This document shows, piece after piece, positions 34,656 through 43,004 of a stretch of 64,000 nucleotides of DNA. Numbering within the stretch: position 1 is the stretch's first letter; every line of letters begins with the position of its first letter. The position numbers and the translations under genes were made by a program. Origin of the DNA: Micrococcus endophyticus. GTDB taxonomy: Bacteria > Actinomycetota > Actinomycetes > Actinomycetales > Micrococcaceae. The notes below the pieces were generated by a model, which saw nothing but the letters and a program-made list of their open reading frames with translations, did no database searches and was not told the origin of the DNA. The stretch covers positions 62,001 to 126,000 of the forward strand of contig NZ_JACHMW010000001.1 of NCBI RefSeq assembly GCF_014205115.1, given 5' to 3'.

Positions 34656-36190
34656 GCAACACCTTCCTGCTGCCCGACCTGGGCGAGGGCCTGACCGAGG
34701 CGGACATCGTCCGCTGGCTCGTGGCCGAGGGCGACGAGGTCGTCGTCGACCAGCCCATCGTCGAGGTGGAGACCGCCAAGGCCCTCGTGGAGGTGCCCAG
34801 CCCGTACGCCGGCACCGTGCTCACCCTGCACGGAGCCGAGGGCCAGACCATGGAGGTCGGCCGCCCGCTGATCACCGTGGGCGCCGCCGGCGAGTCCGGC
34901 GAGGGCTCCGCCCCCGTGGCCGGCACCGAGGCCCAGGCCGTCCCGCCGGCCACCGGCGAGGACGCGGCCGAGGCCGACCGCCCCGGCGCGCTGAGCTACC
35001 GCGAGGAGGAGATGGCCGGCGTCCAGCCGAAGCCGGACAAGGCCCGCGGCGGCGACGGCGACGTGGCCGGCTCCGACGAGGAGGCCTCCGGCGCCGTGCT
35101 CATCGGCTACGGCACCTCCGGCCACTCGGCGAAGTCCCGCACGCGCCCGTCCAAGCGCGGCCGCCGCGGCGCCGACACGACGACGGCCGGCGGCTCCGGC
35201 GCGTCCGCCGGCGCGGCGTCCGGGCAGGGAGAGCAGGCCGGGCAGGCCCGCGCCCCGCGCGTGACCAGCCCGATCGTGCGCAAGCTCGCCCGCGAGCAGG
35301 GCGTCGACGTCGCCGCCCTCACCGGCACCGGCCCCGACGGCCTGATCACCCGCGCGGACGTGCTCTCCGCGGCGCAGGGCGGCGACGCCCCGCAGGCCGC
35401 GGCGGCCCCCGCCGCCCAGCCGGCCGCGACCGCCGGTGCCGCGAGCACCGTCGGCGCCGGGTCCGCCGACGCGCGGACCGGCCTGGCCGTCGTCGCCCGC
35501 ACCCCGATCTCGGGCGTGCGCAAGGTGATCGCCGACCAGCTCTCCCGCTCGCGCCGCGAGGTCCCCGAGGTCACGGCGTGGCTGGACGTGGACGTCACGG
35601 CCCTCCTGGAGCTGCGCGCCGCCCTCAAGGCCAAGGACGCGGAGAACGCGCCGAGCCTGCTCGGCCTCATCGCCCGCTTCACCCTCGCCGGCCTGCGCCG
35701 GTACCCGGTGATGAACGCGCGCATCGAGGCCGGCGCGGACGGCAAGGACGAGATCGTGGAGGTCGACGGCGTCCACCTCGGCCTGGCCGTGCAGACCGAC
35801 CGCGGCCTCATGGTGCCCTCCGTGGAGCACGCCGAGCGCCTCTCCGCGGACGAGCTGACCGCCGCGATCAACGAGACCGTGACCCGCGCCCGCGAGGGCA
35901 AGGCCGCCCCGGCCGAGCTCACCCGCGGCACGTTCACCCTGAACAACTACGGGCCGCTGGGCACGGACGGCGCCACGCCGATCATCAACGTGCCCGAGGT
36001 GGGCATGCTCGGCATCGGGCGGATCATCGACCGCCCGTGGGTCGTGGACGGGGAGATCGTGGTCCGCAAGGTCACCGAGATGACCGTGACCTTCGACCAC
36101 CGCGTCACCGACGGCGCCACCGCGAGCGCGTTCCTCACCTTCGTGGCGGACTGCCTCAACGACCCGCAGTCGGCGCTCGCCCGGATCTGA
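34652..36190 (+). CDS. bkdC: 2-oxoacid dehydrogenase E2 component (dihydrolipoamide acyltransferase)
   Basis: Core of the complex, transferring acyl groups to CoA. 512 residues: a single lipoyl domain (1-75) with the lipoylated lysine in VETAKALVEVPS (K43), Ala/Gly/Pro-rich linkers, a peripheral-subunit-binding domain (about 203-240, SPIVRKLAREQGVDV), and a catalytic acetyltransferase domain (about 285-512) with the DHRVTDG motif near 482-488. It overlaps the E1beta stop by 4 bases. A strong hairpin at 36204 ends the operon, so E3 (lipoamide dehydrogenase) is encoded elsewhere. Confidence 0.94.
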   Translation: MSNTFLLPDLGEGLTEADIVRWLVAEGDEVVVDQPIVEVETAKALVEVPSPYAGTVLTLHGAEGQTMEVGRPLITVGAAGESGEGSAPVAGTEAQAVPPATGEDAAEADRPGALSYREEEMAGVQPKPDKARGGDGDVAGSDEEASGAVLIGYGTSGHSAKSRTRPSKRGRRGADTTTAGGSGASAGAASGQGEQAGQARAPRVTSPIVRKLAREQGVDVAALTGTGPDGLITRADVLSAAQGGDAPQAAAAPAAQPAATAGAASTVGAGSADARTGLAVVARTPISGVRKVIADQLSRSRREVPEVTAWLDVDVTALLELRAALKAKDAENAPSLLGLIARFTLAGLRRYPVMNARIEAGADGKDEIVEVDGVHLGLAVQTDRGLMVPSVEHAERLSADELTAAINETVTRAREGKAAPAELTRGTFTLNNYGPLGTDGATPIINVPEVGMLGIGRIIDRPWVVDGEIVVRKVTEMTVTFDHRVTDGATASAFLTFVADCLNDPQSALARI

Positions 36191-36203
36191 TCCGAGCCCG
36201 CCG

Positions 36204-36239
36204 GAACGGCCCCCGCATCACCCGATGCGGGGGCCGTTC
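36204..36239 (+). terminator. terminator of the E1alpha-E1beta-E2 operon
   Basis: Perfect 16-bp stem (GAACGGCCCCCGCATC and complement) with an ACCC loop, 14 bases after the E2 stop. It probably serves the converging PAP2 gene as well. Confidence 0.8.
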
Positions 36240-36255
36240 GCGCGCCGGGCGGCGA

Positions 36256-37116
36256 TCATGCGGTGCGGCTGCGGCGGAACGCCGTGGCGAGGGCGCCCCA
36301 GCACAGCACCACCGGGGCGGCGCTGAGCAGGATCCCGGCCGGCTCGGCCGCCGGGTGCGGACTCGCCCCGGCCGCCGCCGGCGCCTCCAGCGTCAGCCAC
36401 AGCAGCACGAGCCCGGCGGCCATCCCGACGGCGCCCACGGTCCACATGCCGATCTCCGCGGCCCGGGCGCCGCGCGGCGCGGGCCGGGGGCCGTCCTCGT
36501 GCAGGGCCAGCGGCACGGCGAGCAGGCCCCAGCCGGCGGCCACGAGGGCGGCCGCGGCCATGTCCGAGGGGCGATGCCAGGCCTCGGTGTAGGCGACCGC
36601 GCCGGTGAGCGCGCTGACCGCGGTGCCGAGGACGGCCGTGACGGGCCGCCAGCGGGCGGGCACCAGCAGCAGCGCGGCCACGGCGGCGCCGGCGGCGAGG
36701 GTCATGTGCCCCGAGGGCAGCGAGTTGCCGCCGGAGAAGGGGACGCCGGCGGCGTGCTCGGGCCGCGGCAGCACCGCCTTGAGCAACTGCGTGGTCAGGT
36801 TGGCGCCGATCAGGGCGGCCAGGGCGAGCATGCCGCGTCGTCGCCAGCGGGGCACGGCGAGCGCGCCGAGGGAGGCCAGGGCGACGCCGGCGGCGAGCGT
36901 CAGCGGCAGCAGGCGCACCACGCGGGAGGCCAGGTCCGGCACGGTGTCCGCGTAGCGCTCCTCCACGGCGCGGAACACCTGGTACTCCAGGACCTGCCCG
37001 GCCGAGGACCACACCAGGGCGGCGTAGAGCAGCACGACGCCGGCCACGCACGCGGCCAGCGCGGCCCACCACGGCCACGAGGGGACGCGGAGCGGAGGGC
37101 GGGCGGTGCGGGGCAT
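36256..37116 (-). CDS. PAP2-family membrane phosphatase
   Basis: 286 residues with about six to seven transmembrane helices. The acid phosphatase motifs are present: K-(x)-RP as KAVLPRPE (113-120), SLPSGHM (132-138), and AWHRPSDM (179-186) supplying the second histidine and the aspartate. Family members dephosphorylate lipid phosphates, including undecaprenyl diphosphate and phosphatidic acid; the substrate is not determined here. The start may be the ATG at 37116 or the one three codons upstream at 37125. The repeat array at 37186-37372 lies upstream. Confidence 0.88.
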   Translation of the reverse strand: MPRTARPPLRVPSWPWWAALAACVAGVVLLYAALVWSSAGQVLEYQVFRAVEERYADTVPDLASRVVRLLPLTLAAGVALASLGALAVPRWRRRGMLALAALIGANLTTQLLKAVLPRPEHAAGVPFSGGNSLPSGHMTLAAGAAVAALLLVPARWRPVTAVLGTAVSALTGAVAYTEAWHRPSDMAAAALVAAGWGLLAVPLALHEDGPRPAPRGARAAEIGMWTVGAVGMAAGLVLLWLTLEAPAAAGASPHPAAEPAGILLSAAPVVLCWGALATAFRRSRTA

Positions 37117-37185
37117 GGCGACCATTGTCCCGCACCGCCCGCCCCCGCGTCCGTCCGCGGGAGAGCCACGACCCCGCCCGTCACC

Positions 37186-37372
37186 TTTCGTGTGGGAAAC
37201 GGGAGCCTCTTTCGTGCGGGAAACGGGAGGCTTGGGGGTCGTTTTCGTGTGGGAAACGGGAAGCTCGGGGGCCGCTTTCGTGTGGGAAACGGGAGGCGGG
37301 CACGACGACGGCGGGCACGGTCCCCGTTTCCCACACGAAAGCGTGGGGGAGGCTCCCGTTTCCCGCACGAAA
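37186..37372. repeat. cluster of six copies of the TTTCGTGYGGGAAACGGGA repeat
   Basis: Four direct copies (37186-37205, 37210-37230, 37243-37264, 37276-37296) and two inverted copies (37322-37340, 37353-37372). The variable base is C or T. Spacers are 4, 12, 11, 25 and 12 bases and unrelated to each other apart from G-rich stretches. It fills the divergent region between the PAP2 gene and menC. Confidence 0.9.
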
Positions 37373-37392
37373 GCGTGAGGGGTGGGGGTTCC

Positions 37393-37398
37393 TAGACT
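37393..37398 (+). promoter_or_regulatory. -10 box (TAGACT) of menC next to a repeat copy
   Basis: TAGACT, 6 bases before the menC ATG at 37405. The GAAAGCG end of the last repeat copy (37370-37375) is 17 bases upstream, the same distance as in menB. Confidence 0.6.
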
Positions 37399-37404
37399 GG
37401 CCGC

Positions 37405-38547
37405 ATGAACCCCGCGCACCCCTCCGACCCCGCGCACCCCTCCGACCCCGCGCACCCCTCCGCCTCCGCCCCCGCCCGCACCGCCGCCCTGCCCCCGCTG
37501 CCCGGCGCGCCGGGCGGGCCCGCGCTGCCGAGCGTCGAGGACCTGCTGGCGGACGCCGTCGCGGTCACCCTGCCGATGCGCGTGCGCTTCCGCGGCACGG
37601 ACGCCCGCCAGGCCCTGCTGCTGCGCGGCCCGGCCGGCTGGGCCGAGTTCTCCCCGTTCCCCGAGTACGGGCCGGCCGAGTCGTCCGCCTGGCTGGCCGC
37701 GGCGATCGAGGCCGGCTGGCAGGGCTGGCCAGCGCCGGTGCGGGACGTCGTCCCGGTGAACGCCACGGTCCCCGCGGTGGAGGCGGACGCGGTCGAGTCC
37801 GTGCTCGCCCGCTACGGGGAGGGCATCACGGCGGTCAAGGTGAAGGTCGCCGAGCACCGTCCCGGCGGCGGCCTCGTCCCCGGCTCCCACTCCGCGGACC
37901 TCGCCCGCGTGCGCCGCGTCCGGGAGCTGCTGCCCGACGCGCACGTGCGGATCGACGCGAACGCCGGCTGGACGCCGGCCGAGGCGATCGCGATGCTCGC
38001 CGAGCTGGCCGACGTCGGCCTCGAGTACGCCGAGCAGCCCGTGCCCGGCATCAAGAAGCTGGCCCGGGTGCGTCGGGAGCTGCGGGCGCGCGGCGTCTCC
38101 ACGCCCATCGCCGCAGACGAGGCGGTGCGCAAGGCCGAGGACCCGCTGGCGGTGGCGGCGGCGGGCGCGGCGGACCTCATCGTGGTGAAGGTCCAGCCCC
38201 TCGGCGGGGTGCGCCGGGCCGCGGCGATCGTGGCGGCCGCGGGCCTGCCGGCGGTGGTCTCCTCTGCGCTGGACACGTCGGTGGGCATCGCCGGCGGCGC
38301 CGCCCTGGCCGCGCACCTGCCCGCGCTGCCGCACGCGTGCGGGCTCGGCACGGCGGCGCTGTTCGACGACGACGTCGTCGCCCCGGCCTGGACGCCGCGG
38401 CAGGGCGTCCTGGAGGCGCCGGGGGAGCGGGCCCCCGAGCCGGACCCGGCGCTGCTCGGCCGGGTCCGCGCGGACGAGCGCACCCACGCGTGGTGGCGGG
38501 ACCGGGTGGCCGCGGCGCACGCCGTCCTCGCCGCCGGCGGCCGCTGA
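37405..38547 (+). CDS. menC: o-succinylbenzoate synthase
   Basis: Enolase-superfamily enzyme dehydrating SHCHC to o-succinylbenzoate. 380 residues. Catalytic lysine in AVKVKV, metal ligands in RIDANAGW, YAEQPV and AADEA, second lysine in IVVKVQPLGG. The N-terminal ~40 residues are a non-conserved extension built on an 18-base repeat (AHPSDP units) plus a Pro/Ala stretch; conserved sequence begins near PSVEDLLADA. The ATG is 6 bases from a TAGACT box, so leaderless. Separated from menD by the PhoX gene. Confidence 0.92.
   Translation: MNPAHPSDPAHPSDPAHPSASAPARTAALPPLPGAPGGPALPSVEDLLADAVAVTLPMRVRFRGTDARQALLLRGPAGWAEFSPFPEYGPAESSAWLAAAIEAGWQGWPAPVRDVVPVNATVPAVEADAVESVLARYGEGITAVKVKVAEHRPGGGLVPGSHSADLARVRRVRELLPDAHVRIDANAGWTPAEAIAMLAELADVGLEYAEQPVPGIKKLARVRRELRARGVSTPIAADEAVRKAEDPLAVAAAGAADLIVVKVQPLGGVRRAAAIVAAAGLPAVVSSALDTSVGIAGGAALAAHLPALPHACGLGTAALFDDDVVAPAWTPRQGVLEAPGERAPEPDPALLGRVRADERTHAWWRDRVAAAHAVLAAGGR
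37413..37462 (+). repeat. 18-bp coding tandem repeat in the 5' end of menC
   Basis: Two full and one partial copies of CGCGCACCCCTCCGACCC, encoding AHPSDP repeats at residues 4-17 of MenC. In frame (6 codons), so copy-number change would alter only the disordered N-terminus. Confidence 0.8.
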
Positions 38548-38759
38548 CGGGACGACGGCAGGGGCTGAGGTCGGGCACAGCCGGGGCCAATAGGGCACGG
38601 CGGCGGGACGAAATCCGGCGGGCGCCGAGTGTTCCCCGGCGGTTCACCTGCGGGCCAGCGGACCGATCGAATGGCGGGCCACAGTGTGGCCCGGGTCCGC
38701 CCCGCCCGTCGGGCGCGCTGCGCGGACCGGATCACTCCCCGCGTCGAGAAGGACTCCTC

Positions 38760-40886
38760 ATGCTCAAGCGCCTCCTGCCCATGGCCGGCCACACCCGCGG
38801 CAACCGCTCCGCCGTCACCTGCGCCCTGAAGTGCGGCAACGCCTGCTCGCACCCCATGCCGAACACCTCGGCCAACACCACGTTCCAGGAGATCGCCGAG
38901 ACCGCGATCTCGCGGCGCGCGGCCCTCGGCGTGGGCGGCGGCCTGGCGGCCGCCGTCGTCATCGGCGCGCAGGTGGCCCAGGCCCCCGAGGCGCTCGCGG
39001 ACAACGGCGCGGCCCCGCGCGGCGGCGGCAAGCTGGACTACCGGGCGATCGCGCCGGTGCCGCGCACCGTGGACACCGTCACCGTGCCCGAGGGCTACGA
39101 CTGGGGCACCGTGATCCGCTGGGGCGACCCCCTCTTCGCGGACTCCGAGGAGTTCGACATCCTGCACCAGACCGGCGCCTCGCAGGCCGGGCAGTTCGGC
39201 TACAACAACGACTACCTGAACATCATCTCGGACGGCGGGAACGACCGCTCCGGCTACCTCGTGTCCAACCACGAGTACACGAACGAATACATCATGTTCC
39301 CGCCGGCGTACATCGCCTCGAACTTCACGGACGTCGTGGACGCCGCCATCGAGGCGCACGGCCTGTCCATCGTGGACCTCAAGCGCGCCAAGCAGGGTGC
39401 CAAGTGGGAGTACGTCCGCGGCGGCCGCCGCAACCGCCGCATCACCGGCACCACCCCCTTCACGGTCACCGGCCCCGCCGCCGGGCACGCGCTGCTGAAG
39501 ACCGTCGAGGACCCCACCGGCACCCGCGTGCTGGGCACCCTGAACAACTGCGCCGGCGGCACCACCCCCTGGGGCACCGTGCTCTCGGGCGAGGAGAACT
39601 TCAACCAGTACTTCAAGGGCCGCGGCACCGCGGAGGAGAAGCGCTACGGCATCGGCACCGGGAGCACGGAGCGCCGCTGGGAGGAGGTCCACGACCGCTT
39701 CGACCTCACCGCGCCGGGCTACGAGAACGAGGCCAACCGCTTCGGCTGGATCGTGGAGATCGACCCGGAGGACCCCACGTCCACCCCGGTGAAGCGCACC
39801 CTGCTGGGCCGCTTCAAGCACGAGGCCGGCACCGCCGTCGTCGCGCCCTCGGGCCAGGCCGTGGTCTACTCCGGCGACGACGAGCGCCACGACTACCTCT
39901 ACAAGTTCGTCTCGGCCGAGAAGGTCGTCGAGGGGGACAAGAAGCACAACATGACCCTGCTGGACGAGGGCACCCTGTACGTGGCCCGGTTCACCGGCGA
40001 CTCCCCGGCGTCCGAGATCGACGGCCGCGGCACCCTGCCCTCGGACGGCGAGTTCGACGGCTCGGGCGAGTGGATCGCCCTGACCACGGACAGGAAGTCC
40101 TTCGTGCCCGGCATGTCCGTGGCCGAGGTCCTCGTCTACACCCGCCTCGCCGCGGACAAGATGGGCGCCACCAAGATGGACCGCCCGGAGGACGTGGAGA
40201 CCAACCCGGTCAACGGCAAGGTCTACATGGCGCTGACCAACAACACCCGCCGCACCGCGGTGGACGAGGCCAACCCCGTGGTGGGCAACCGCGACGGCCA
40301 CGTCATCGAGCTCACCGAGCGCGGCGGCGACCACGCCTCCACCCGCTTCGACTGGGTCATCCTGCTGCTCGCCGGCGACCCGGCCGTGTCCTCCTCCGTG
40401 TACTTCTCGGGCTTCCCCCAGGAGAAGGTCTCGCCCATCTCCTGCCCGGACAACGTGGCGTTCGACTCCGCGGGCAACCTCTGGATCTCCACGGACGGCC
40501 AGCCCGGCACCATCGGCTTCGGCGACGCCCTGCACAAGGTGACCCTGGACGGCCCGGAGCGCGGCCGCGTGGAGCAGTTCCTCTCCGTGCCCCGCGACGC
40601 CGAGACCTGCGGCCCCGTGGTCCACGACCGCGACAACTCGGTGTTCGTGAACGTCCAGCACCCCGGCGAGAACGGCATGTGGGGCGCGCACACGTCCTAC
40701 TTCCCGGACTACCTGGACCCGGCCGGCCCCGTGCAGGTGGGCGACAAGGTGGCCGCCCCGCGTCCGTCCGTGGTCCAGGTGTTCGACGTGACCGGGAACA
40801 ACGGCGTCGGCAAGGGCTCCGGCAAGGACAAGGGCAACAAGGGCAAGGGGAACAAGGGCGGCAAGGGCAAGGGCCCGAAGGCCTGA
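38760..40886 (+). CDS. PhoX/DUF839-family secreted protein (alkaline-phosphatase-like), Tat-exported
   Basis: 708 residues. SRRAALG (51-57) followed by a hydrophobic stretch and ALADNG gives a Tat signal with an unusually long N-region of about 50 residues, containing three cysteines (VTCALKCGNACSHP, 20-32), a feature of actinobacterial DUF839 proteins. The mature part has the beta-propeller PhoX segments: HEYTNEYIMFPP, NNCAGGTTPWGTVLSGEEN, RFGWIVEIDPEDP, PEDVETNPVNGKVYMALTNN and CPDNVAFDSAGNLWISTDGQPG. Expected to be a Ca/Fe-dependent phosphatase outside the cell. The C-terminus is a Gly/Lys-only low-complexity tail. ATG with AAGGA upstream. Confidence 0.88.
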   Translation: MLKRLLPMAGHTRGNRSAVTCALKCGNACSHPMPNTSANTTFQEIAETAISRRAALGVGGGLAAAVVIGAQVAQAPEALADNGAAPRGGGKLDYRAIAPVPRTVDTVTVPEGYDWGTVIRWGDPLFADSEEFDILHQTGASQAGQFGYNNDYLNIISDGGNDRSGYLVSNHEYTNEYIMFPPAYIASNFTDVVDAAIEAHGLSIVDLKRAKQGAKWEYVRGGRRNRRITGTTPFTVTGPAAGHALLKTVEDPTGTRVLGTLNNCAGGTTPWGTVLSGEENFNQYFKGRGTAEEKRYGIGTGSTERRWEEVHDRFDLTAPGYENEANRFGWIVEIDPEDPTSTPVKRTLLGRFKHEAGTAVVAPSGQAVVYSGDDERHDYLYKFVSAEKVVEGDKKHNMTLLDEGTLYVARFTGDSPASEIDGRGTLPSDGEFDGSGEWIALTTDRKSFVPGMSVAEVLVYTRLAADKMGATKMDRPEDVETNPVNGKVYMALTNNTRRTAVDEANPVVGNRDGHVIELTERGGDHASTRFDWVILLLAGDPAVSSSVYFSGFPQEKVSPISCPDNVAFDSAGNLWISTDGQPGTIGFGDALHKVTLDGPERGRVEQFLSVPRDAETCGPVVHDRDNSVFVNVQHPGENGMWGAHTSYFPDYLDPAGPVQVGDKVAAPRPSVVQVFDVTGNNGVGKGSGKDKGNKGKGNKGGKGKGPKA

Positions 40887-40895
40887 TCCTGGACC

Positions 40896-40964
40896 GAACT
40901 GTCCTGCACCGTGCCGCTCTGAGGGCGATTCCGCGTCTCAGAGCGGCCGGATGCAGGACAGCTC
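40896..40964. repeat. long intergenic hairpin, 28-bp stem with four mismatches
   Basis: Arms 40896-40923 and 40937-40964 pair at 24 of 28 positions (perfect at CTGTCCTGCA and GCCGCTCTGAG), with a 13-base loop. It begins 10 bases after the PhoX stop and may act as its terminator. Confidence 0.75.
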
Positions 40965-41062
40965 GCGTCCTCCCGCCGCGAGGCCGTCACAGGCGGTGCG
41001 CACCGTGCGCCCGACGTGGCGCCCCCGCCGCACCGGGCGCGCACCCCTCACGCGCCCCGGCC

Positions 41063-41068
41063 TAGACT
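41063..41068 (+). promoter_or_regulatory. -10 box (TAGACT) of the menD operon
   Basis: TAGACT, 10 bases before the menD ATG, slightly further than at other leaderless genes in the window. Confidence 0.5.
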
Positions 41069-41078
41069 GGTGGCCACC

Positions 41079-43004
41079 ATGACCTCCGTCGACTCCCTCT
41101 TCGTCGCCCGTGCCGTGGCCGACGCCCTGATCGAGGCCGGCATGCGAGACGCGGTGGTCTGCCCCGGCTCCCGCTCGGCCCCGCTGGCCTACGCGCTCGC
41201 GGAGCGGGAGCGCGCCGGCGCGGTGCGGCTGCACGTGCGGGTGGACGAGCGCTCGGCCGGCTTCCTGGCCCACGGGCTCTCCCTGGCCTCGGGCCGCCCG
41301 GTGGGCGTGCTGACCACCTCGGGCACCGCCGTCGGGAACCTGCTGCCGGCCCTGATGGAGTCCTTCCACGCGGGCACCCGAGTGATCGCGCTGACCGCGG
41401 ACCGCCCGACCGAGCTGCATGGCACGGGCGCCAACCAGACCACCTCCCAGGAGGGCGTGTTCGCGCTGCATGTGCGCCACGCCGCCTCCATCGGCTGCGA
41501 CGCGCCCGCGGGCCGGGACGCGGACGCCCACCTGCGCGCGGTGGGGGCCATGGTGCACCGCGCGCTGCTGGCCGCGGACGGCGTGGTCGCGGACGGCGCC
41601 GGGCACGACGACGGCGGCCACGTCCCCGAGCCCGGTCCGGTCACCGTGGGGGAGGCCCCGGCGGGGCCCGTGCACCTGAACCTGCAGTTCAGGGCCCCGC
41701 TCGTGCCGGCCCCGGACGAGGCCGCGGCGATGGGCTCGGCGCGTCAGTCCGCTCCGCAGTCTCCGGCCGACCCCGCGTCCGAGGCGGCCGTGCACTCCGC
41801 CTACCAGGCGCCGGGGGCCCTGCTCTCGGGCTTCCCGGAGCTGGACGTCGCCCGCCTGACGCAGCGGCGCACCGTGGTGCTCGCGTGCCACGGGGCCGGT
41901 CCGGTCGCGGCGGCGTTCGCGCTCGCCCTGGGCCTGCCGCTGCTGGCGGAGCCGTCCTCGAACGCGCGCTTCTCCGTGGACGCGATCGCCGCCTACCCGC
42001 TGCTGCTGGGCTCGGCGGGCGGCCGCGGGCCGGACTCCCACCCGCTGGCCAGGCGCATCGAGCGCGTGGTGCTGTTCGGCCGTCCCACGCTCACCCGTCC
42101 GGTCACCGCGCTGCTGGCCCGCGAGGACGTGGAGACCGTCCTGTTCGCGCCCGAGCCGGCGCCGTGGTTCGAGCCGGGGCGCCGCCGCGAGCGGCCGATC
42201 GAGACGCTGGAGGAGCTCGCCGACTTCGCCGGCCACGGCGAGGCCGGGTGGCTCTCGGCCTGGCAGCGGGCGTCGATGCGGGCCCAGGCCGCCGTGGAGG
42301 ACGTGCTCGTCGCCGAGGACCTCCGCCACGGGCTGAGCCCGCAGTCGGTGGCGCAGGTGGGTGCCGCGGTCACCCGCGGCCCGCTGGTGCTCGGCTCCTC
42401 CTCGGTGATCCGGGACGTGGACCTCACCTGGCGTCCGCCGACCGCCCCGGACGCGGAGGTGTACGCCAACCGCGGCCTGGCCGGGATCGACGGGACGGTC
42501 TCCACCGCCGCGGGCGTGGCCCTGGCGCGGGGGATGCGCACCGTCGCCCTGCTCGGGGACCTCACGGCGCTGCACGACGTCGGCGGCCTGCTCGTCGGCC
42601 CCACCGAGGTGGAGCCGGACCTCGAGCTGGTGATCGTCAACGACGACGGCGGCGCGATCTTCGCCGGCCTCGAGCACGGGGCCGTGGCCGCGGTGCCGGG
42701 CCTGGCCGCCCCCGTGGAGCGGCTCTTCGCCACCCCGCACGGCGTGGACGTGGCGGCGCTGGCCGCCGCCTACGGCATCCCGCACGTGGCCGTGTCGGAC
42801 CGCGTGGGGCTCATCCACTGCCTCGCCGACCCCGTGCGCGGCCGTCGGATCGTGGAGGTGCGCTGCTCGCGGGCCGACCGCCCGCGCGTCGCCGCGGCCC
42901 TCGCCGAGGCCGTCCGCGCCACCTTCCCCGCGGCCGCCGACTCCGCTCCCGCAGACACCGACCCCGCACCCGCCGACCCCGCCGCCGAGGAGGCCCCGCA
43001 GTGA
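41079..43004 (+). CDS. menD: 2-succinyl-5-enolpyruvyl-6-hydroxy-3-cyclohexene-1-carboxylate synthase
   Basis: ThDP enzyme adding the succinyl-semialdehyde unit of 2-oxoglutarate to isochorismate. 641 residues: CPGSRSAPLAYAL, the ThDP glutamate in RVDERSAGF (E57), TSGTAVGNLLPALMES, ADRPTELHGTGANQT, and C-terminal NRGLAGIDGTVSTA with IVNDDGGAIF. An acidic/Pro/Ala tail follows the last conserved segment. Start at 41079 where homology starts, with TAGACT just upstream. The stop overlaps the GTG of the next gene (GTGA). Confidence 0.95.
   Translation: MTSVDSLFVARAVADALIEAGMRDAVVCPGSRSAPLAYALAERERAGAVRLHVRVDERSAGFLAHGLSLASGRPVGVLTTSGTAVGNLLPALMESFHAGTRVIALTADRPTELHGTGANQTTSQEGVFALHVRHAASIGCDAPAGRDADAHLRAVGAMVHRALLAADGVVADGAGHDDGGHVPEPGPVTVGEAPAGPVHLNLQFRAPLVPAPDEAAAMGSARQSAPQSPADPASEAAVHSAYQAPGALLSGFPELDVARLTQRRTVVLACHGAGPVAAAFALALGLPLLAEPSSNARFSVDAIAAYPLLLGSAGGRGPDSHPLARRIERVVLFGRPTLTRPVTALLAREDVETVLFAPEPAPWFEPGRRRERPIETLEELADFAGHGEAGWLSAWQRASMRAQAAVEDVLVAEDLRHGLSPQSVAQVGAAVTRGPLVLGSSSVIRDVDLTWRPPTAPDAEVYANRGLAGIDGTVSTAAGVALARGMRTVALLGDLTALHDVGGLLVGPTEVEPDLELVIVNDDGGAIFAGLEHGAVAAVPGLAAPVERLFATPHGVDVAALAAAYGIPHVAVSDRVGLIHCLADPVRGRRIVEVRCSRADRPRVAAALAEAVRATFPAAADSAPADTDPAPADPAAEEAPQ

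Noticed and set aside
37186-37372. CRISPR array
   Set aside because: Repeats of about 20 bases occur in both orientations with spacers of 4-25 bases; no uniform spacers and no cas genes.
37812-40691. 959-codon reverse ORF opposite menC and the PhoX-like gene
   Set aside because: Spans two genes with strong family motifs on the forward strand; no protein-like pattern.
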